64,000 nt of DNA. Source: Dermatemys mawii (lineage: Eukaryota; Chordata; Testudines; Dermatemydidae). The translations under genes were made by a program, and so were the position numbers. A model generated the notes under the pieces. It saw nothing but the letters and a program-made list of their open reading frames with translations. It made no database searches and was not told where the DNA came from. Position 1 is the stretch's first letter; each line of letters opens with the position of its first letter. Below, in pieces: positions 1-11,829 of this stretch. Where the stretch lies: the NCBI GenBank assembly GCA_007922305.1, contig ML677465.1, forward strand, positions 167,747 to 231,746, in the 5' to 3' direction.

Positions 1-145
1 CATCCTTCTTGTAGTGTGGGCCCCAAAACTAGACACAGTACTCCAGATGAGGCCTCACCAATGCTGAATAGAGGGGAACAATCACATCCCTGGATCTGCT
101 GGCAATGCTCCTACTTATACAGCCCAAAATGCTTGGGGTATATAT
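1..145 (-). repeat. CR1 LINE fragment, reverse-transcriptase C-terminal part
   Basis: The reverse strand encodes the end of the CR1 reverse transcriptase region (residues resembling LEYCVQFWGP). The text closely matches other CR1 copies in this window, for example 29970-30060 in the opposite orientation and 41930-42030 in the same one. It continues beyond the left window edge. No long reading frame survives. Confidence 0.85.
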
Positions 146-806
146 GAATGCCTTAGCTCTTATTTTATGTTCAGCAGCAGCTAAGTATGGTGAATAGCAT
201 TGGTGCCTATTCTGGGATTTAGGTGCTTAAGTCCCTTTATGCTTCTGGCCCTTAGTGCCAGAAGAAACCCTTGTTTCTGGGATAACAGGGACACTAACTA
301 AAACTTCCTTTAGCAGAACAGATACCTGTTTCAAGGAGGGGTCTCAGAATCAGAAGCACTCATGAATTTGTCAGTCAACAGTAACTTCAGATAAGCATCA
401 CAAGCTTGTTGCATGCACTTGGGAAAAGCTCTACAAACTGAACATTTGTCTAGGATGTGACAGACAGGCATTTGTTGGGGACAATCTAGGTATATTTAAT
501 CCTGCCTCAGTGTGGGGACAATGGACTAGATGAGCTCCTGAGGTTGTGACAAACACTGCAATATCTTTGGAGTTATATTTTATTACATTCAGGAATGCTC
601 TAGGTCTCATTGTGGGCTAGGAATTGTTTCAACTCCATGGAGTGAGAGTTACTATAGTGGAAACTGTAGTGGTGCCAGGTTTTGAGCAGTGGCAAACCCT
701 GGGTGGGGGAAGTGATTGGTCATTTGTGGTGCCACCTTAAGTTGTATCCCTGGGCTTGAAAAGATGCCACTTGTACACCTAAAGGCTGCCATTCCTGGAG
801 TGGACC
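146..806. other. No gene or clear repeat seen
   Basis: About 660 bp of AT-moderate sequence. No open frame with protein likeness, splice-flanked exon or terminal inverted repeat was recognised. Confidence 0.4.
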
Positions 807-814
807 ACAACGGG

Positions 815-1238
815 AAGGGCCAGTGCAACACTTAGTCGAACTAGGCAGCCACCTACGGTGCCAAATGGTTGGGAGCGCCAAACAGTACACTCAGGGGAGG
901 CGACGGAGCAGAGGTGAGCTGGGCACGAGGAGGGCCGCCCACAGCAAGTAATGGGAGGGCATGCAGAGGAACCGCTCCCCGCCACAGCTCACCTCCATCC
1001 ACCTCCTCTCCTGAGCACACCACCCCTGCAGCAGCGTGCTCAGAGGAGGCGGGGTAGTGGAGGTGAGCTGGGGCAGGGAGCTGCTGCAGAGGTCCCCAGG
1101 CACAGGGTGGGGAGCTGCCACAGGGCTCCCCAGGCTGGGGGGGAGGGGCAGGGAGTGGCCACAGGGCTCCCCAAGCGGGCGGGAGGATGCAAGGTGGAAG
1201 TTTCCCCTAGGGCGTGAAATATCCTTGCACCGGCCCTG
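815..1238. mobile_element. Non-autonomous hAT transposon (424 bp)
   Basis: The left end AGGGCCAGTGCAA is the near-perfect inverse of the right end TTGCACCGGCCCT. The flanking 8-mers acaacggg (807-814) and acaagggg (1239-1246) match at 7 of 8, as expected for a hAT target duplication. The interior is very GC-rich and only gives spurious open frames. No transposase is present. Confidence 0.75.
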
Positions 1239-1887
1239 ACAAGGGGTGTGGGGTTTTTAATGATGCAGGTCTTTTCAGGCCCCGTGATTGTATCACTTCC
1301 CTGAGACAAGAGGCATGTAGTGTGCGCCCACTATTTAAAGGCATATTACTCTTACAGGCAGGGCAGGTTTTAAAACCTAGAGACTAAGTCTCAGTCATCA
1401 GAAGAGTGCCTCACTACCAAGGGGACACTTGAAAACAAAAGTCTCTTGTTGCCAGTGGGCCACCTGACGATCAAACACCAGGACTACACAAAACTAACCA
1501 ATCACTAATTGCTAAACCTCTGAACTATGCTAAGCAAGCTAGAGGGGAGTAGTCAGACACTGTAGCTCTGTCTCGCTGCCATAGGCAATGAGAAGCTGAG
1601 TGGCAGCTGCAGTGCTCCACCGTTATGCCCACCCTGGGGGGAGTGTGCATGTGACCGTCTTCAGGGTAAACAGGAGCATGCACAGGAATAAAAGTGTGCC
1701 GGTTTTCGATGGGGCACGTGCTGTGCCCCTGCTGCAGCAACAGGGCCAGACGAGCTGTGAGCTCGCACTCTACCCTGGACTGGAGAAGCTCGCTTGCCTC
1801 CTGCGACCCCAAAGCTGAAGGAGTTCTGTGCTCTTGCTGTGACGGAATAGAAATGCTCTCAATGGCTCCTCAATGGAGGTGCTTCCA
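1239..1887. other. No gene recognised
   Basis: Mixed sequence after the hAT element. Short open frames exist on both strands but none resembles a known protein or is flanked by convincing splice sites. Confidence 0.35.
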
Positions 1888-2135
1888 TGGGAATGAACAG
1901 AGCAGGGAATATTTGAGTGATCTACCTCTGTCGTCCATCCCAGCTTCTGGCAAAGAGAGGCCAGAGACACGCAGAGTATGGTGCTGCATCCTTGACCATC
2001 CTGGCTAACAGCCATTGATGGACCCATCCCATTCTTTTTTGAACCCTGTTATAGTTTTGGCCTTCACAACATCCCCTGGCAATGAATTCCACAGGTTGGT
2101 TGTGCATTGGCAGAGATGTGACACAAGCCATGTCA
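1888..2135 (-). repeat. CR1-type LINE 3' end fragment
   Basis: Resembles the 3' end found in better copies at 38427-39500 and 54355-54905, including the segments around ccatcctggctaacagcc and ttggccttcacaacatc. Diverged and truncated at both ends. Confidence 0.75.
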
Positions 2136-2765
2136 GCTCATGGTGGAAGCTTTCCATGATGCAGCAGTTTCATGGTAATTTCACAATATCAGCCAGAATT
2201 CATAAGTTGCATAGATAGATCCCCAAATCAGCACACCTTCTTTAACTCTTTATTAATCAAGTCCTATATCAGCCAGGATCCTCTTAATAAGTGTTTGATT
2301 TATTTAATACAAAATCCTTTAAGCATTTCCACCTGAAGTTCCTGATGTGGAGTTATGGAAAGTGATAAGGACGAGGTGGAGTTGGGAGCAGCAGCCTTAT
2401 TGCCATCATGGTATCTCCATGTTAGTGGCAATGACAGCCAAATAGCATGGAACTAAGGTGCACATAACCACAGCCCTCCCAAAACATTACAATCCAACCG
2501 CAGTTCTCCCAATACAATACATTCCCTTCAGCTACTGATTCTGCCATTCTGACAACAGGAGACTATTTAGTGTGTCCAGATTTTATTGTTTGCGGTTCTG
2601 TTAATAAATCGGAGTATAGATTTCTATTATCTTGACATCACCCACACGAGCTCAATGCTTTACAGAATAAAGACTAGTACCTTGCCCTTAGGAGTTTACA
2701 ATCTACATTTTAGACATAATTCCCAAAGTGGAAATAACAATTCTGCATCAGTTTTTATAGCCAAA
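2136..2765. other. No gene recognised
   Basis: AT-rich sequence with no exon-like or repeat-like signal that I could identify. Confidence 0.35.
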
Positions 2766-3050
2766 GCCCTGGTCTACACTGGGGAAAGGCGGGGAGGATC
2801 AATCTAAGATACGCAACTTCAGCTACGAGAATAACGTAGCTGAAGCCGATGTACTTAGATCTACTTACCGCAGCATCTTCACGGTGGTAGTCGACTGCTG
2901 CCGCTCCCCCGTCGACTCTGCCTGCACCTCTCGCAGCAGTGGAGTACAGGAGGTGATGAGAGAGCGCGCGGGGATCAATTTATCGCATCTAGACCAGATG
3001 CAATAAATTGATCCCTGATGGGCCGATTGCTACCCGATACTCATAGCGGT
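2766..3050. mobile_element. Degraded PIF/Harbinger-like MITE
   Basis: Begins with a ggtctacactgg end typical of the turtle MITE group also seen at 16914-17140 and 57007-57250. Contains internal inverted repeats (cttcagctacg/cgtagctgaag). The right terminal repeat is not recognisable, so the end coordinate is approximate. Confidence 0.5.
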
Positions 3051-3329
3051 GAGGGGTGGGGGTGGACAGGCGTGGCAGCAGTGCAACAACAAGGGCATTT
3101 CGTTTATGCATGTGCACTACTGGCAGGAAAAACGAATCCTAACTATGGACTTAATTAGGAGAAGGGAGGGGACTAGCCCACTAGCACTGGGGAGTATTAG
3201 GAGCACAAAGGAGTCGTAAAAAAAGGCATAGAGATTGTGAAGGGCAGAGTCTGGCATGTAGCTATCGATTCTTTCACCTAAGGATTCTGAAGTACTTTAA
3301 ACATTAACTACTCTCCCAGAATTCCTGAG

Positions 3330-3425
3330 GAGAGAGGGGTAAATGTTACTGCCATTTTACGAATGGGGAAACTGAGACACATGAAATCAACTGGCCAAGG
3401 CCACATAGATTCAGCACAAGAGATG
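3330..3425 (+). repeat. MIR-type ancient SINE core
   Basis: Carries the MIR core signature (ccattttacgaatggggaaa, ctgagacac, gccaaggccacatag). These old tRNA-derived SINEs are shared across amniotes. Confidence 0.75.
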
Positions 3426-3999
3426 GAAGTAGGCCCCAAGAAGCCTGTCTGTCAGTGAACTGTCCTCAGCACTGGGTAATTCACATGTTAAAAGATATCT
3501 CTCTTTTAACATGTATTCCTTTATTACACTGGAATTTCAGTGTCTGTCCTGACCTAAATAAAGACAGACTTAATCAGACTGAGCTTTTCCCGCTTAACTA
3601 CCATGATCATGTGACTCTAGTGCTCCCTGCTTCCCACACGGCACAGAGATTTAGCAAGGGGCCCTATTTCCTTTTGTCCTGGTGCTCACAGCACATCCCA
3701 TTTTCAATCAATTATAATGATTTTGATTTAGGAATTTCTTCGGAGAGGGAAAAAAGTCTAAAATGCCGAAGAAGCAACCCAGAAACATAGGTAATTGTAA
3801 GACAAAGCGGCATGGAAGAGATGCTGGGGCATCTGGCTACAGAGTAAATCTGGACAGAACATAGGGGACCCATGAGGGACTGAGGTTGTGGGACTGGAAT
3901 GAGACACTAACTTAACTGGAGGAGTGTGCACTTCTCTGAAGCGTTTGTCACGTTACTGAAATTATCTGGGATCATATAAATCATTGGTGCAACCAAGGT
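3426..3999. other. No gene recognised
   Basis: A spurious open frame of about 110 codons lies at 3455-3790. It has no recognisable domain and no splice-site support. Confidence 0.35.
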
Positions 4000-5165
4000 C
4001 CTGTAGGGGCACCAAATCTTATGTAAAGGGGGTCATATAAGGTGTCTAAGACCAGGTTATGGCTGGCTGATTATGATTATGCCCTCGGTACGTGTGTATC
4101 ATTTTTGTAATTGAAGTTATGACTATTGGCCCTGTACTATCTGTCTTTCCAAATATTGTGCTATGCTGTTGGGGACATTCCAGACCACTTGGGGTTAGCT
4201 TTGCTTATGCTGCTTGATGGCCCATTAAGGACTATCAGCTACACAGTGGACTCGTTGGGAGCTTGGAATGTTCCAATCCACTTGAGAAGTCTAGCAGAGA
4301 ACATGCAAGATAGATGGTGGATAATAGCTGCCACCTGGAAATCCTGAGTCATGCATGGTCATGTGAGTTTCCCATATGACTCCAGAACTCCATGGGGCTG
4401 TACTTGTCAAAGCAGGAACAAAGAGGTTTTTGCACCTGGGGGAAATCTATAAATAAACCTGCTGCAGCCCCTCCATCTTGTCTTCAGTCTCCAGTCCTGC
4501 TCCTATGTCTGGATGAAACTTTGCTACAAATGGAAGCTCTGGCCAAAGGATTGATGACCCATCCCTGGAGGGGATGTATTCCAGAGACTTTGATTTGAAC
4601 CTGCAGTTTATTCTACCACTGATGCAAGCCTGAACCAAGAGATTTGCCATTACTGCATGTAATTGATTTCCTTTAACCATTTCTAACCCTCACCTGTGTC
4701 TTTTTTCCTTGTATAATAAACCTTTAGATTTTAGATTCTAAAGGATTGGCAACAGCGTGATTTGTGGGTAAGATCTGATTTGTATATTGACCTGGGTCTG
4801 GGGCCTGATTCTTTGGAATTTGAGAGAACCATTTTCTCTATTTGGGGTATTGGTTTTCATAACCATTTGTCCCCAGGACAGGTGGCTGCTGGTGGTAATG
4901 CTGGAAAACTGGAGAGTCTAAGGGAATTGCTTGTGTGACTTGTGGCTAGCCAGTGGGGGGAAACCAAAGTCTTTTCTGTTTGGCTGGTTTGCTTTGCCTT
5001 AGAGGTGGAGAAACCCCAGCTTTGGGCTCTAGTTGTCCTTTTGGAAGCAATTTGTCCTGACTTGGCACCGTCAGTTGGTCCCACCGGGAACAGCACCGTC
5101 ACAACGCTTTTGGTCTTCAGGGGTGATCCTGGAGAGATGACCGCCCTTTTGTTTGACACCACAGA
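4000..5165 (+). repeat. Putative LTR-like retroelement repeat
   Basis: This stretch resembles a common turtle interspersed repeat with an LTR-like layout: a polyadenylation-type aataaa around 4714, then a conserved tract attggcaacagcgtgattt near 4744. I recognise the family from memory but cannot name it. Boundaries and class are uncertain. Confidence 0.45.
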
Positions 5166-5847
5166 TTAAAAGGGTGACCTTCAGCTCTAAAAGCATGACT
5201 CTCCACATCTTGAGTTAAAGAGACACCCTTGCACTCTCTGTGGATCAGGCAACACATACTGAGCAGTGGGTTACACTGGCATCAAGGACAGAACTGGTGC
5301 TACAGAGCAAAATTCCTCTCTGATATAATTTCTGCTGAAGCTTTTGGAGCCACACCAGCATGGATTTTGCCCCACTTGCCTGGTGTCTTATCATGGTGCT
5401 TCGCTTCTCCTAATCTGCTCATTTCTAGCATTGACAGCAATCTGAGTGTCCCTCATTTCTGTGAGCCCCTTAGACACTGCACCACAGCCAGAGCCTCGTT
5501 TTTATGCACCAGCATCAATAAATGGGAAACACTGGAGAGAAGCATAGCTAAGAGGAGAGGAAGCAGCCTTGCATCTTAAGCAAGTGAATGAAATTTTAAA
5601 CAGCTTGAGTGTTCTCTAGAATGAGAGAGTCTAGGTCAAAGACTGATAAAAATGTGGGTGGATTAAAGACAGCAGCAACAGACCTTTACCGTCTTGGCTG
5701 TTACTTTGACTCTCCTAGATTAGTGACAGATGCCAGGGGGACAGTCTAAGCTTCATTTCAAAACCTGATGAGTGGTCAGCAACAATATTATATCTTCAAA
5801 AGCTTTCTGGAATTGGTCCTTAAAATGCTTCTTTCTTTTGGTAGTAG
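5166..5847. other. No gene recognised
   Basis: Open frames such as 5229-5579 show no domain likeness and no credible splice boundaries. Confidence 0.35.
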
Positions 5848-6113
5848 GAAGGCACGCAAGGACAGAACAAGGAGCAATAGTCTCAAGTTGCAGAGGGGGA
5901 GGTCTAGATTGGATATTAGGAAACACTTTTTCACTAGGAGGGTGGTGAATGGGTTACCTAGGGAAGTGGTGGAATCTCTTTCCATAGAGGTTTTTAAGGT
6001 CAGGCTTGACAAAGGTCTGGCTGGGCTGATTTAGTTGGGATTGGTCCTGCTTTGAGCAGGGGGTTGGACTAGATGACCTCCTGAGGTCCCTTCCGACCCT
6101 GACATTCTATGAA
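5848..6113 (+). repeat. CR1 LINE 3' terminal fragment
   Basis: Contains the conserved CR1 C-terminal coding stretch ([14 protein letters not shown] followed by REVVESL and VRLDKGLAG). The non-coding end follows, with ggttggactagatgacctcc and ccctgacattctatga. A few in-frame bases are missing relative to the copy at 30026-30530 (the HWNGF segment). Confidence 0.9.
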
Positions 6114-6269
6114 GAGAGGACTGGGGAAGGGTCTAAGGAAAATCTTTGCAATGAAGCAGAGGGCAGAGTAGCTCCAGTTATAACACTGAGTATTTTCCTT
6201 ATTCTAATGGAGGTCCCTGTTGAGTGTTGGAAGAATGTAACTTCGTCTTTGACTCCTTCCTATTGTCAC

Positions 6270-6448
6270 CAGGGCCGGCTCCAGGCACCAGCAGAAGCAG
6301 CATGTGTTTGGGGAGGCACATTTTAAGAGGCAGCATTCTGGCCATTTTTGGGGCGGCACATTCCGATGCCCTTTTCGCGGGGGGGAGGGGGGCGGGGGAA
6401 GTTGCGCTCTTCGTGCTTGGGGTGGCAAAAAAGATAGAGCCGGCCCTG
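6270..6448. mobile_element. Short hAT MITE (179 bp), family A
   Basis: Starts CAGGGCCGGCTCC and ends AGAGCCGGCCCTG. The flanking 8-mers attgtcac (6262-6269) and attatcac (6449-6456) match at 7 of 8. Related copies sit at 7800-8092, about 32123-32226 and 60059-60225. Confidence 0.8.
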
Positions 6449-6985
6449 ATTATCACACTCAATTAGTACAAATAAGAAAAGGAAGTTCAGTCCAGTGAAT
6501 GAGCAGGGTTTTGCAGAGAGCTGGAGAAAACATGGGAGCTTTTATGGAAGCCTTATATGAACTGGCAGAGCAATGTGAGTTTGGTGTCCATGGCAGGGGA
6601 TTGGGGTCCAGGAGGAGGTGAAGGCTCCTGCTGGGGCTCTGGGCTGGTGCCTGGGATGAAGGGTTTGGGGTGAGAAAGAGGCTCAGGGCTGGGGCCAAGG
6701 AATTCTGAGTTTGGGAGGGGGCTTACAGCTGGGGTTCTGGTGCAGGCTCTGGGGAGGGGCCAAGAGGTTTGGAGCATGGGAGGTGGCTTTGGGCAGGGGC
6801 TGGGGTGCAGGCTCTAGCCAGGCAGCACTTACCTCGGGCAGCTCCTGGAAGTGATCAGCATGTCCCTCTGGCTCCTAGGCTCAGGGGTGGCTCTATACAC
6901 TGCCCCTGCCTGCAGGCATGACCCCTGCAGCTCTGATTGGCTGTGGTTCCCAGCTAATGGGAGCTCAAGTCAGCGCTCGGGCAGA
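6449..6985. other. GC-rich sequence, no gene
   Basis: A G-rich tract with repeated gctctggg / ggggctggg wording, similar in style to the interiors of hAT copies at 24838-25718 and 50987-51648. It may be part of a broken element. Open frames here are compositional artefacts. Confidence 0.4.
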
Positions 6986-7589
6986 CATAGGCACCAGCTT
7001 TAGCTGGCGCCAGTGGGTTCTCAGCCCCCCCTGCCCTTGGGGCCTGCCCCCATTCCCACCTCTTCCCCAAATTCCCAGTCCCACCTCCTCCTCCCAGGCA
7101 TACTGCATTTCCCCTACACCCACCTCCCTCCAAGGTTTTTGTGCGGTAAGCCAGGAAGGACAGAGGAGAAATGGAACAGCAGCGTGCTCAGGAGAGGAGG
7201 CGGAACGGAGGTAAGCTGGAGGGGGCACAGGGAGGGCTGCCAGCAGTAGGTAACCAGGGGGTGGAGGAGTACGCAGGGGAACCGCTCCTCACCCCAGCTC
7301 AACTCCGCTATGCCTCCTCCCCAGAGCGCGCCGCCGCCACTCCGCTTCTCCCCCCCTTTCTTTCCCCCTCCCTCCCTCTCTCCCTCCCAGGCTTGCCTGC
7401 CAATCAGCTGATTCGCGGCAAGCCTGGGAGGGAGTGAGAAGGGAGAAGCGGAGTGGCAGCAGCATGCTTGAGGGAGGAGGTGGAGCTGAGGTGAGCCAGG
7501 GCAGGGAGCTGCTGGTGGATGCTCTGCACCCACCAACTTTTCTCTGTGGGTGCTTCAGCTCCGGAGCACCCAGGGAATCGGCACCTATG
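6986..7589. mobile_element. hAT-like foldback element with long internal hairpin
   Basis: Ends are CATAGGCACCAGCTT and AATCGGCACCTATG (inverted, imperfect). The flanking 8-mers cgggcaga and caggcagc match at 6 of 8. Around 7339-7455 the interior folds back on itself: ccactccgcttctccc pairs with the distal gggagaagcggagtgg. The hairpin centre is near aatcagctgatt. No transposase is present. Confidence 0.6.
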
Positions 7590-7799
7590 CAGGCAGCACA
7601 CAGAGACCTCTTGGCTGACCCTGCGTCTAGGAGCCAGACATGCCAGCCGTTTTCGGGAGCCACACAGAGCCAGGACAGGAAGGGAACCTGCCTTATCCCT
7701 GCTGCGCCACTGACCAGACTTTTAGCAGACTATTAAAGTTACCTGGATTGCGTTCAATGGTCACCGGGAGAGCTGTGCTGATTCTGGTAGACTCCCCGG

Positions 7800-8092
7800 C
7801 AGGGGCAGCTCCAGGCACCAGCGCACCAAGTGTGTGCCTGGGGTGGAAAGCCGCAGTGGGTGGCCAGCCGGTAGCAGTTATGGCAGCAGTCAGGTGGCCT
7901 TCAGAGGTGTTTCTGTGGGAGGTCTGCCGGTCCCACAGATTCGACGGCAATTCAGCAGTGGGTAAGCCGAAGCTCCAGGACCAACGGACTACCCGCGGAA
8001 ATGCCGCTGAATCCACGAGACTGGCAGACCGCCCACAGAAATGCCACCTGACTGCCACGCTTGGGGCGGCAGAACACGTAGAGCCACTCCTG
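7800..8092. mobile_element. Diverged hAT MITE, family A
   Basis: Starts CAGGGGCAGCTCCAGGCACC and ends GTAGAGCCACTCCTG, a diverged copy of the 6270-6448 family. The flanking target duplication is weak (5 of 8). Confidence 0.6.
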
Positions 8093-8217
8093 CTCGCGGC
8101 CAATCCAGGAGGGCTGGCAACCCCCATGTTGCAGTGCCCAGTGTATAGTCACCCTGCCGCCTAGTGGAATCCAGAGCCCCAAGCTACCTATGCCATGCAG
8201 GGGAGCATTAGGCACAT

Positions 8218-9150
8218 AAGACTGGGATTCACAAAAGCCGGAAAACTGGTCAAGAGCTGCCTACACTGCCACTGGAAATGCTGAGGAGAGGGGTGTGGTC
8301 TAAATCCTTCCTTTCAAAGGGAATTAGGTACCTCCCTCTGGGCTGGTTGGCGCTGCCTCGCTCCACTCTGGATTCATAGCTGTGAAGTCAGATCAGCCCT
8401 TTTGCACAAAATGGTGGTGGGGCTACCACTCCCTCATGCCCAAGTTTCCAACCCCTGGGATGTGGGGGACATGGGTTCACATCTCCACTTTGCCAGCTCA
8501 GAGTAGGGACTGGAATTCCAGTCTCCCACAGCTGCCCTAGCCACCAGATAACAAGTGGGTCTCTCCACTTTGATTAAATACCTAAATATTCACTGGACCA
8601 GAGAGTGAAAGTGTCTCTATAGCCCAATGCTCTGGGCACTAGAAGACAAATTCCAGTTCCTGCTCCGATGAATATCTAAACATTTCATACAATTTGGAAC
8701 ATCTTTAACAAGAAGCTTGAGAAGGACTTACCCCTACAGCCTGATGGTTAGGGCACTTATCTAGAAAATGAAAGACTTGAGTTCACACTCCCTGCTCTGA
8801 ATCAGGCAGTGTGGGAATTTGACTCAGGGTCTCTTACATTCTCTGGATGTTGAGTGCAGTAAACACTAGGTGTAAAAGAGGGCACCACCTCTCTCATGTT
8901 TTGTACGGGGCCTAGTTCCAGAAGTGGCTTCTGAGCAGGCCTGTCACCTTGGACCCTGAAGCTGGCTAGCAGGGGACACTTTGCTTGAGGATCTCTCTGG
9001 GGCTTAGGGGACAAACTGCTTGGCAGCGTAAGGATTTAGGCACCCATAGGGTTAGGAGGCAGCTGAGTGGGGATTTGGGGGATCTAAATGTCGGATGTGG
9101 GTGCCTAAACTGGCAGTTAGGTGCCTAAATCACTTTGTGAATCTAGTCCT
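8218..9150. mobile_element. Old TIR-bearing DNA transposon, class uncertain
   Basis: The left end AGACTGGGATTCACAAA is the approximate inverse of the right end CTTTGTGAATCTAGTCCT. The interior repeats words such as ggtgcctaaa. No intact transposase or clear target duplication was found. Confidence 0.45.
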
Positions 9151-9159
9151 TGAACATTG

Positions 9160-9960
9160 CAAATGATGGAAAATCCAGCATATCCCTAGATAAATTGCTC
9201 CACCTCCATTGTTAAAATGTGAACCTTATTTCCAGTATGACTTTGTTCACCTTCAGCTTCCAATCATTGATTCATAGATTCCGTTAGATCAGGCCTGCAC
9301 AACTCAGAAAGCAGCAAGGGCCATATTACTGCAAAAAAAACAGCTGCGGGCCAAAAAGCGCCGCCTTCGCCCCGTCCCCATCCGCTTCCCCCACCCCACC
9401 GCTTAGCTTGCCCCACCCCTACTCACCCCCCGTGGGCCGCACAGTGAGCTAGTGCGGGCCGCACGTGGCCCCCGGGCCGCATGTTGCGCAGGCCTGCGTT
9501 AGATGAAAGAGCTATCTATCAGAAATATTCTCCCCTTCTAGGTACTTACAGACCATGATTAAGTGACGTTAACTTTCTCGTGAATAAACTAAGTTGATAG
9601 AGCTTCTTTCGTCTCTCACTACGAGGCATGTTTTCCAGACCTTGAGGATTGTAGCTCTTTACTGAACCATTGTCAATTTGTCAACATCCTTTTAAGATTG
9701 TCGACACCACAAATGGACACACCATCCAATAATAACCTCATTAGTATTACCATTACATCCAAAGATCAAGTTAGCTCTCTTAGTCACTCCATCCCCCAGA
9801 GAGCTCATCTTCAGTTAGTTTCCACCATGACCTTAAGTCCTTTTCTCAGTAACTGCTTTCCAAAATACAACCCCTGCCTCCCCATCCAGCAACTGCCACC
9901 TGCATTCTTTGTTCCTAGATTTATGATTATGTATTTGGCTGTATTGAACAACATGCATTT
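9160..9960 (-). repeat. Ancient CR1-like LINE fragment, interrupted
   Basis: Reverse-strand CR1-like 3' region (compare 16384-16735 and 37110-37520), strongly diverged. It is split by the hAT copy at 9290-9496. End points are approximate. Confidence 0.55.
9290..9496. mobile_element. hAT MITE (207 bp) with perfect 8-bp target duplication
   Basis: Terminal repeats CAGGCCTGCACAAC and GTTGCGCAGGCCTG. Flanked on both sides by the identical 8-mer cgttagat (9282-9289 and 9497-9504). A second copy of the family lies at 22969-23161. Confidence 0.9.
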
Positions 9961-10047
9961 CAACGAGCCCCATTCACGTAGTGATCCAGAGCACACTGTA
10001 TAACCCAACATAATTTACTAAGCCATCATTTTTTATGTAATCTGTAA

Positions 10048-10222
10048 GAGGGGAGGGATAGCTCAGTGGTTTGAGCATTGGCCTGCTAAGCCAAGGGTTG
10101 TGAGTTTGATCTTTGAGGGGGCCATTTAGGGATCCTAAGCAAAAATCTGTTGGATGACTTAGGTGGGGATTGGTCCTGATACCTCCTGAGGTCCCTTCCA
10201 ACCCTGATATTCTATGAATCAG
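10048..10222 (+). repeat. Cry-type tRNA-derived SINE
   Basis: The 5' part is tRNA-like, with an A-box-like TAGCTCAGTGG at 10059-10069 and a degenerate B box near 10100. The 3' tail (ggtcccttccaaccctgata ttctatgaatc) is shared with CR1, which supplies the mobilising reverse transcriptase. Such Cry SINEs are typical of cryptodiran turtles. It is a SINE, not a functional tRNA gene. Confidence 0.9.
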
Positions 10223-10245
10223 AATCTTGGGTGGTACCCTGGCCA

Positions 10246-10456
10246 GGTTTACACTACAGACTTATATTAGTATAATAACTATATCACACAGGGTTGTGAA
10301 ATCCACACCCCATAGCAATGTAGTTATACTGACCTACCCTCTCTCCCCCTCCCCCATATACAACGCTGTCAATGGGAGAGCATCTCTTGCTTACATAGCT
10401 TCAGCCTCTCAGGGAGGTGGAGTACCTAAGCCAAAGGGAGAAGCTCTCCTTTTAGC
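10246..10456. mobile_element. Harbinger-like MITE fragment
   Basis: Begins ccaggtttacactacag and contains the gtgaaatccacacccc block shared with the copy at 57007-57250. The right terminal repeat is missing or too diverged. Confidence 0.45.
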
Positions 10457-10559
10457 ATAGGAGTGTCATCACTAAAGAGCTACAGCAAGCCAGCGATGTA
10501 CATAAAGAATAAGCCCTGAGTCAAATGTCATACAGAAGTGTAAGCATATTATGTCAAAA

Positions 10560-10990
10560 TAATTATCAGTGAAACCTGCAATCTTATCAGAAAGAGCGCA
10601 CTTTTTTGTAAGAACTTTTTTCCAGAAATCCATGTTGGGTATTATTTATGCTGCTGTCCTTCAATTCCTTACTGTTTGCATGGTGTTTCTCCATGATTTT
10701 GCCCAGGATCAATGTCAAGCTAACCAGCATATAGTGATCGGGATCATTCTATTTACCCTTTTAAAATATTGGCACAATTTTTTTTCTAGTCTTCTAGAAC
10801 TTCCCCAGTATTACAAGGTTTGTTTACAAAACAAACACAAAAAAACCACCAATGACTCAGACAGCTACTTGGCCAACTCTTAATATTCTGGATGCAAATT
10901 ATTTGGTCCTGCAAATTTAAACTTTAGAAATTGCTGTTTTACATCCTACCTAGATGTTAGAATAGAAAGAATATAATTTTCATCATAAGA
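10560..10990 (-). repeat. Old CR1-like LINE fragment, reverse-transcriptase region
   Basis: The reverse strand resembles the stretch of CR1 between the endonuclease and the RT active site, heavily mutated. No coding capacity remains. Confidence 0.5.
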
Positions 10991-11009
10991 TACAAATACA
11001 TCATCATAT

Positions 11010-11770
11010 TTTGATCAAATTGATACACTAAACAGTAATAAGTCACCAGGATCAGATGGTATTCATCCAAGAGTTCTGAAAGAACTCTAATGTGAAATTT
11101 CAGAACTACTAACTGTAGTCTGTAACCTATCATTTAATTCAGCTTCTGTAGCTAATGAATGGAGGATAGCTAATGTGATGCCAGTTTTTAAAAAGGGCTC
11201 CAGAAGTGATCCCAACAATGACAGGCTAGTAAGCTTGACTTCAGTACCGGGCAAACTGGTTGAAACTATAGTAAAGAACAAAATTGTCAGACACATAGAT
11301 GAACATAACTTGTTGAGGAAGAGTCAACATGGTGTTTGTAAAGGAAAATCATGCCTCACCAATCCACTAGACTTGTCTGAGAGGGTCAACAAGCATGTGG
11401 ACAAGGGGGATCCAGTGGATATAGTGTACTTAGATTTTTGGAAAGCCTTTGACAAGGTCCCTCACAAAAGACTCTTAAGCAAAGTAAACTGTCATGGAAT
11501 AAGAGGAATGGTCCTTTTATGGATTGGTAATTGGTTAAAAGATAGGAAACAAAGGGTAGGAATAAATGGTCAGTTTTGAATGGAGAGAGGTAAATAGTGG
11601 TGTCCCCAGGAGTCTGTACTGGGACCAGCACTGTTCAATATATTCATAAATGATCTGAAAAAAGGGTGAACAGCGATGTTGCAAAATTTGCAGATGATAC
11701 AAAACTACTGAAAATAGTTAAATCCCAGGCAGACTGCGAAGAGCTACAAAAGGATCTTGTCAGTATGTTT
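11010..11770 (+). pseudogene. CR1-family LINE reverse transcriptase remnant
   Basis: Clear RT blocks occur in order on the + strand: SPGSDGIHPRVLKEL near 11050, ANVMPVFKKGS near 11170, VYLDFWKAFDKVPH near 11420 (an RT motif A block), and FADDTKL near 11690 (the catalytic motif C). Stops and a deletion break the frame between the blocks, for example after GQF at 11577. The fragment lacks the endonuclease and the 3' end. It is an inactive copy upstream of M1AP. Confidence 0.9.
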
Positions 11771-11829
11771 GTTGCAGGGCAGGGGCAGGACTGTTTAGGG
11801 TTGTTATATAACCCCCACCATTTACCCAC

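Noticed and set aside
7640..8164. Open frame of 174 codons (+) with a 144-codon frame opposite
   Set aside because: Overlaps the hAT MITE at 7800-8092. Composition-driven, with no family resemblance or splice context.
10048..10222. Possible tRNA gene
   Set aside because: The promoter boxes are tRNA-like but the molecule cannot form a full cloverleaf and carries a CR1-type tail, so it is a SINE.
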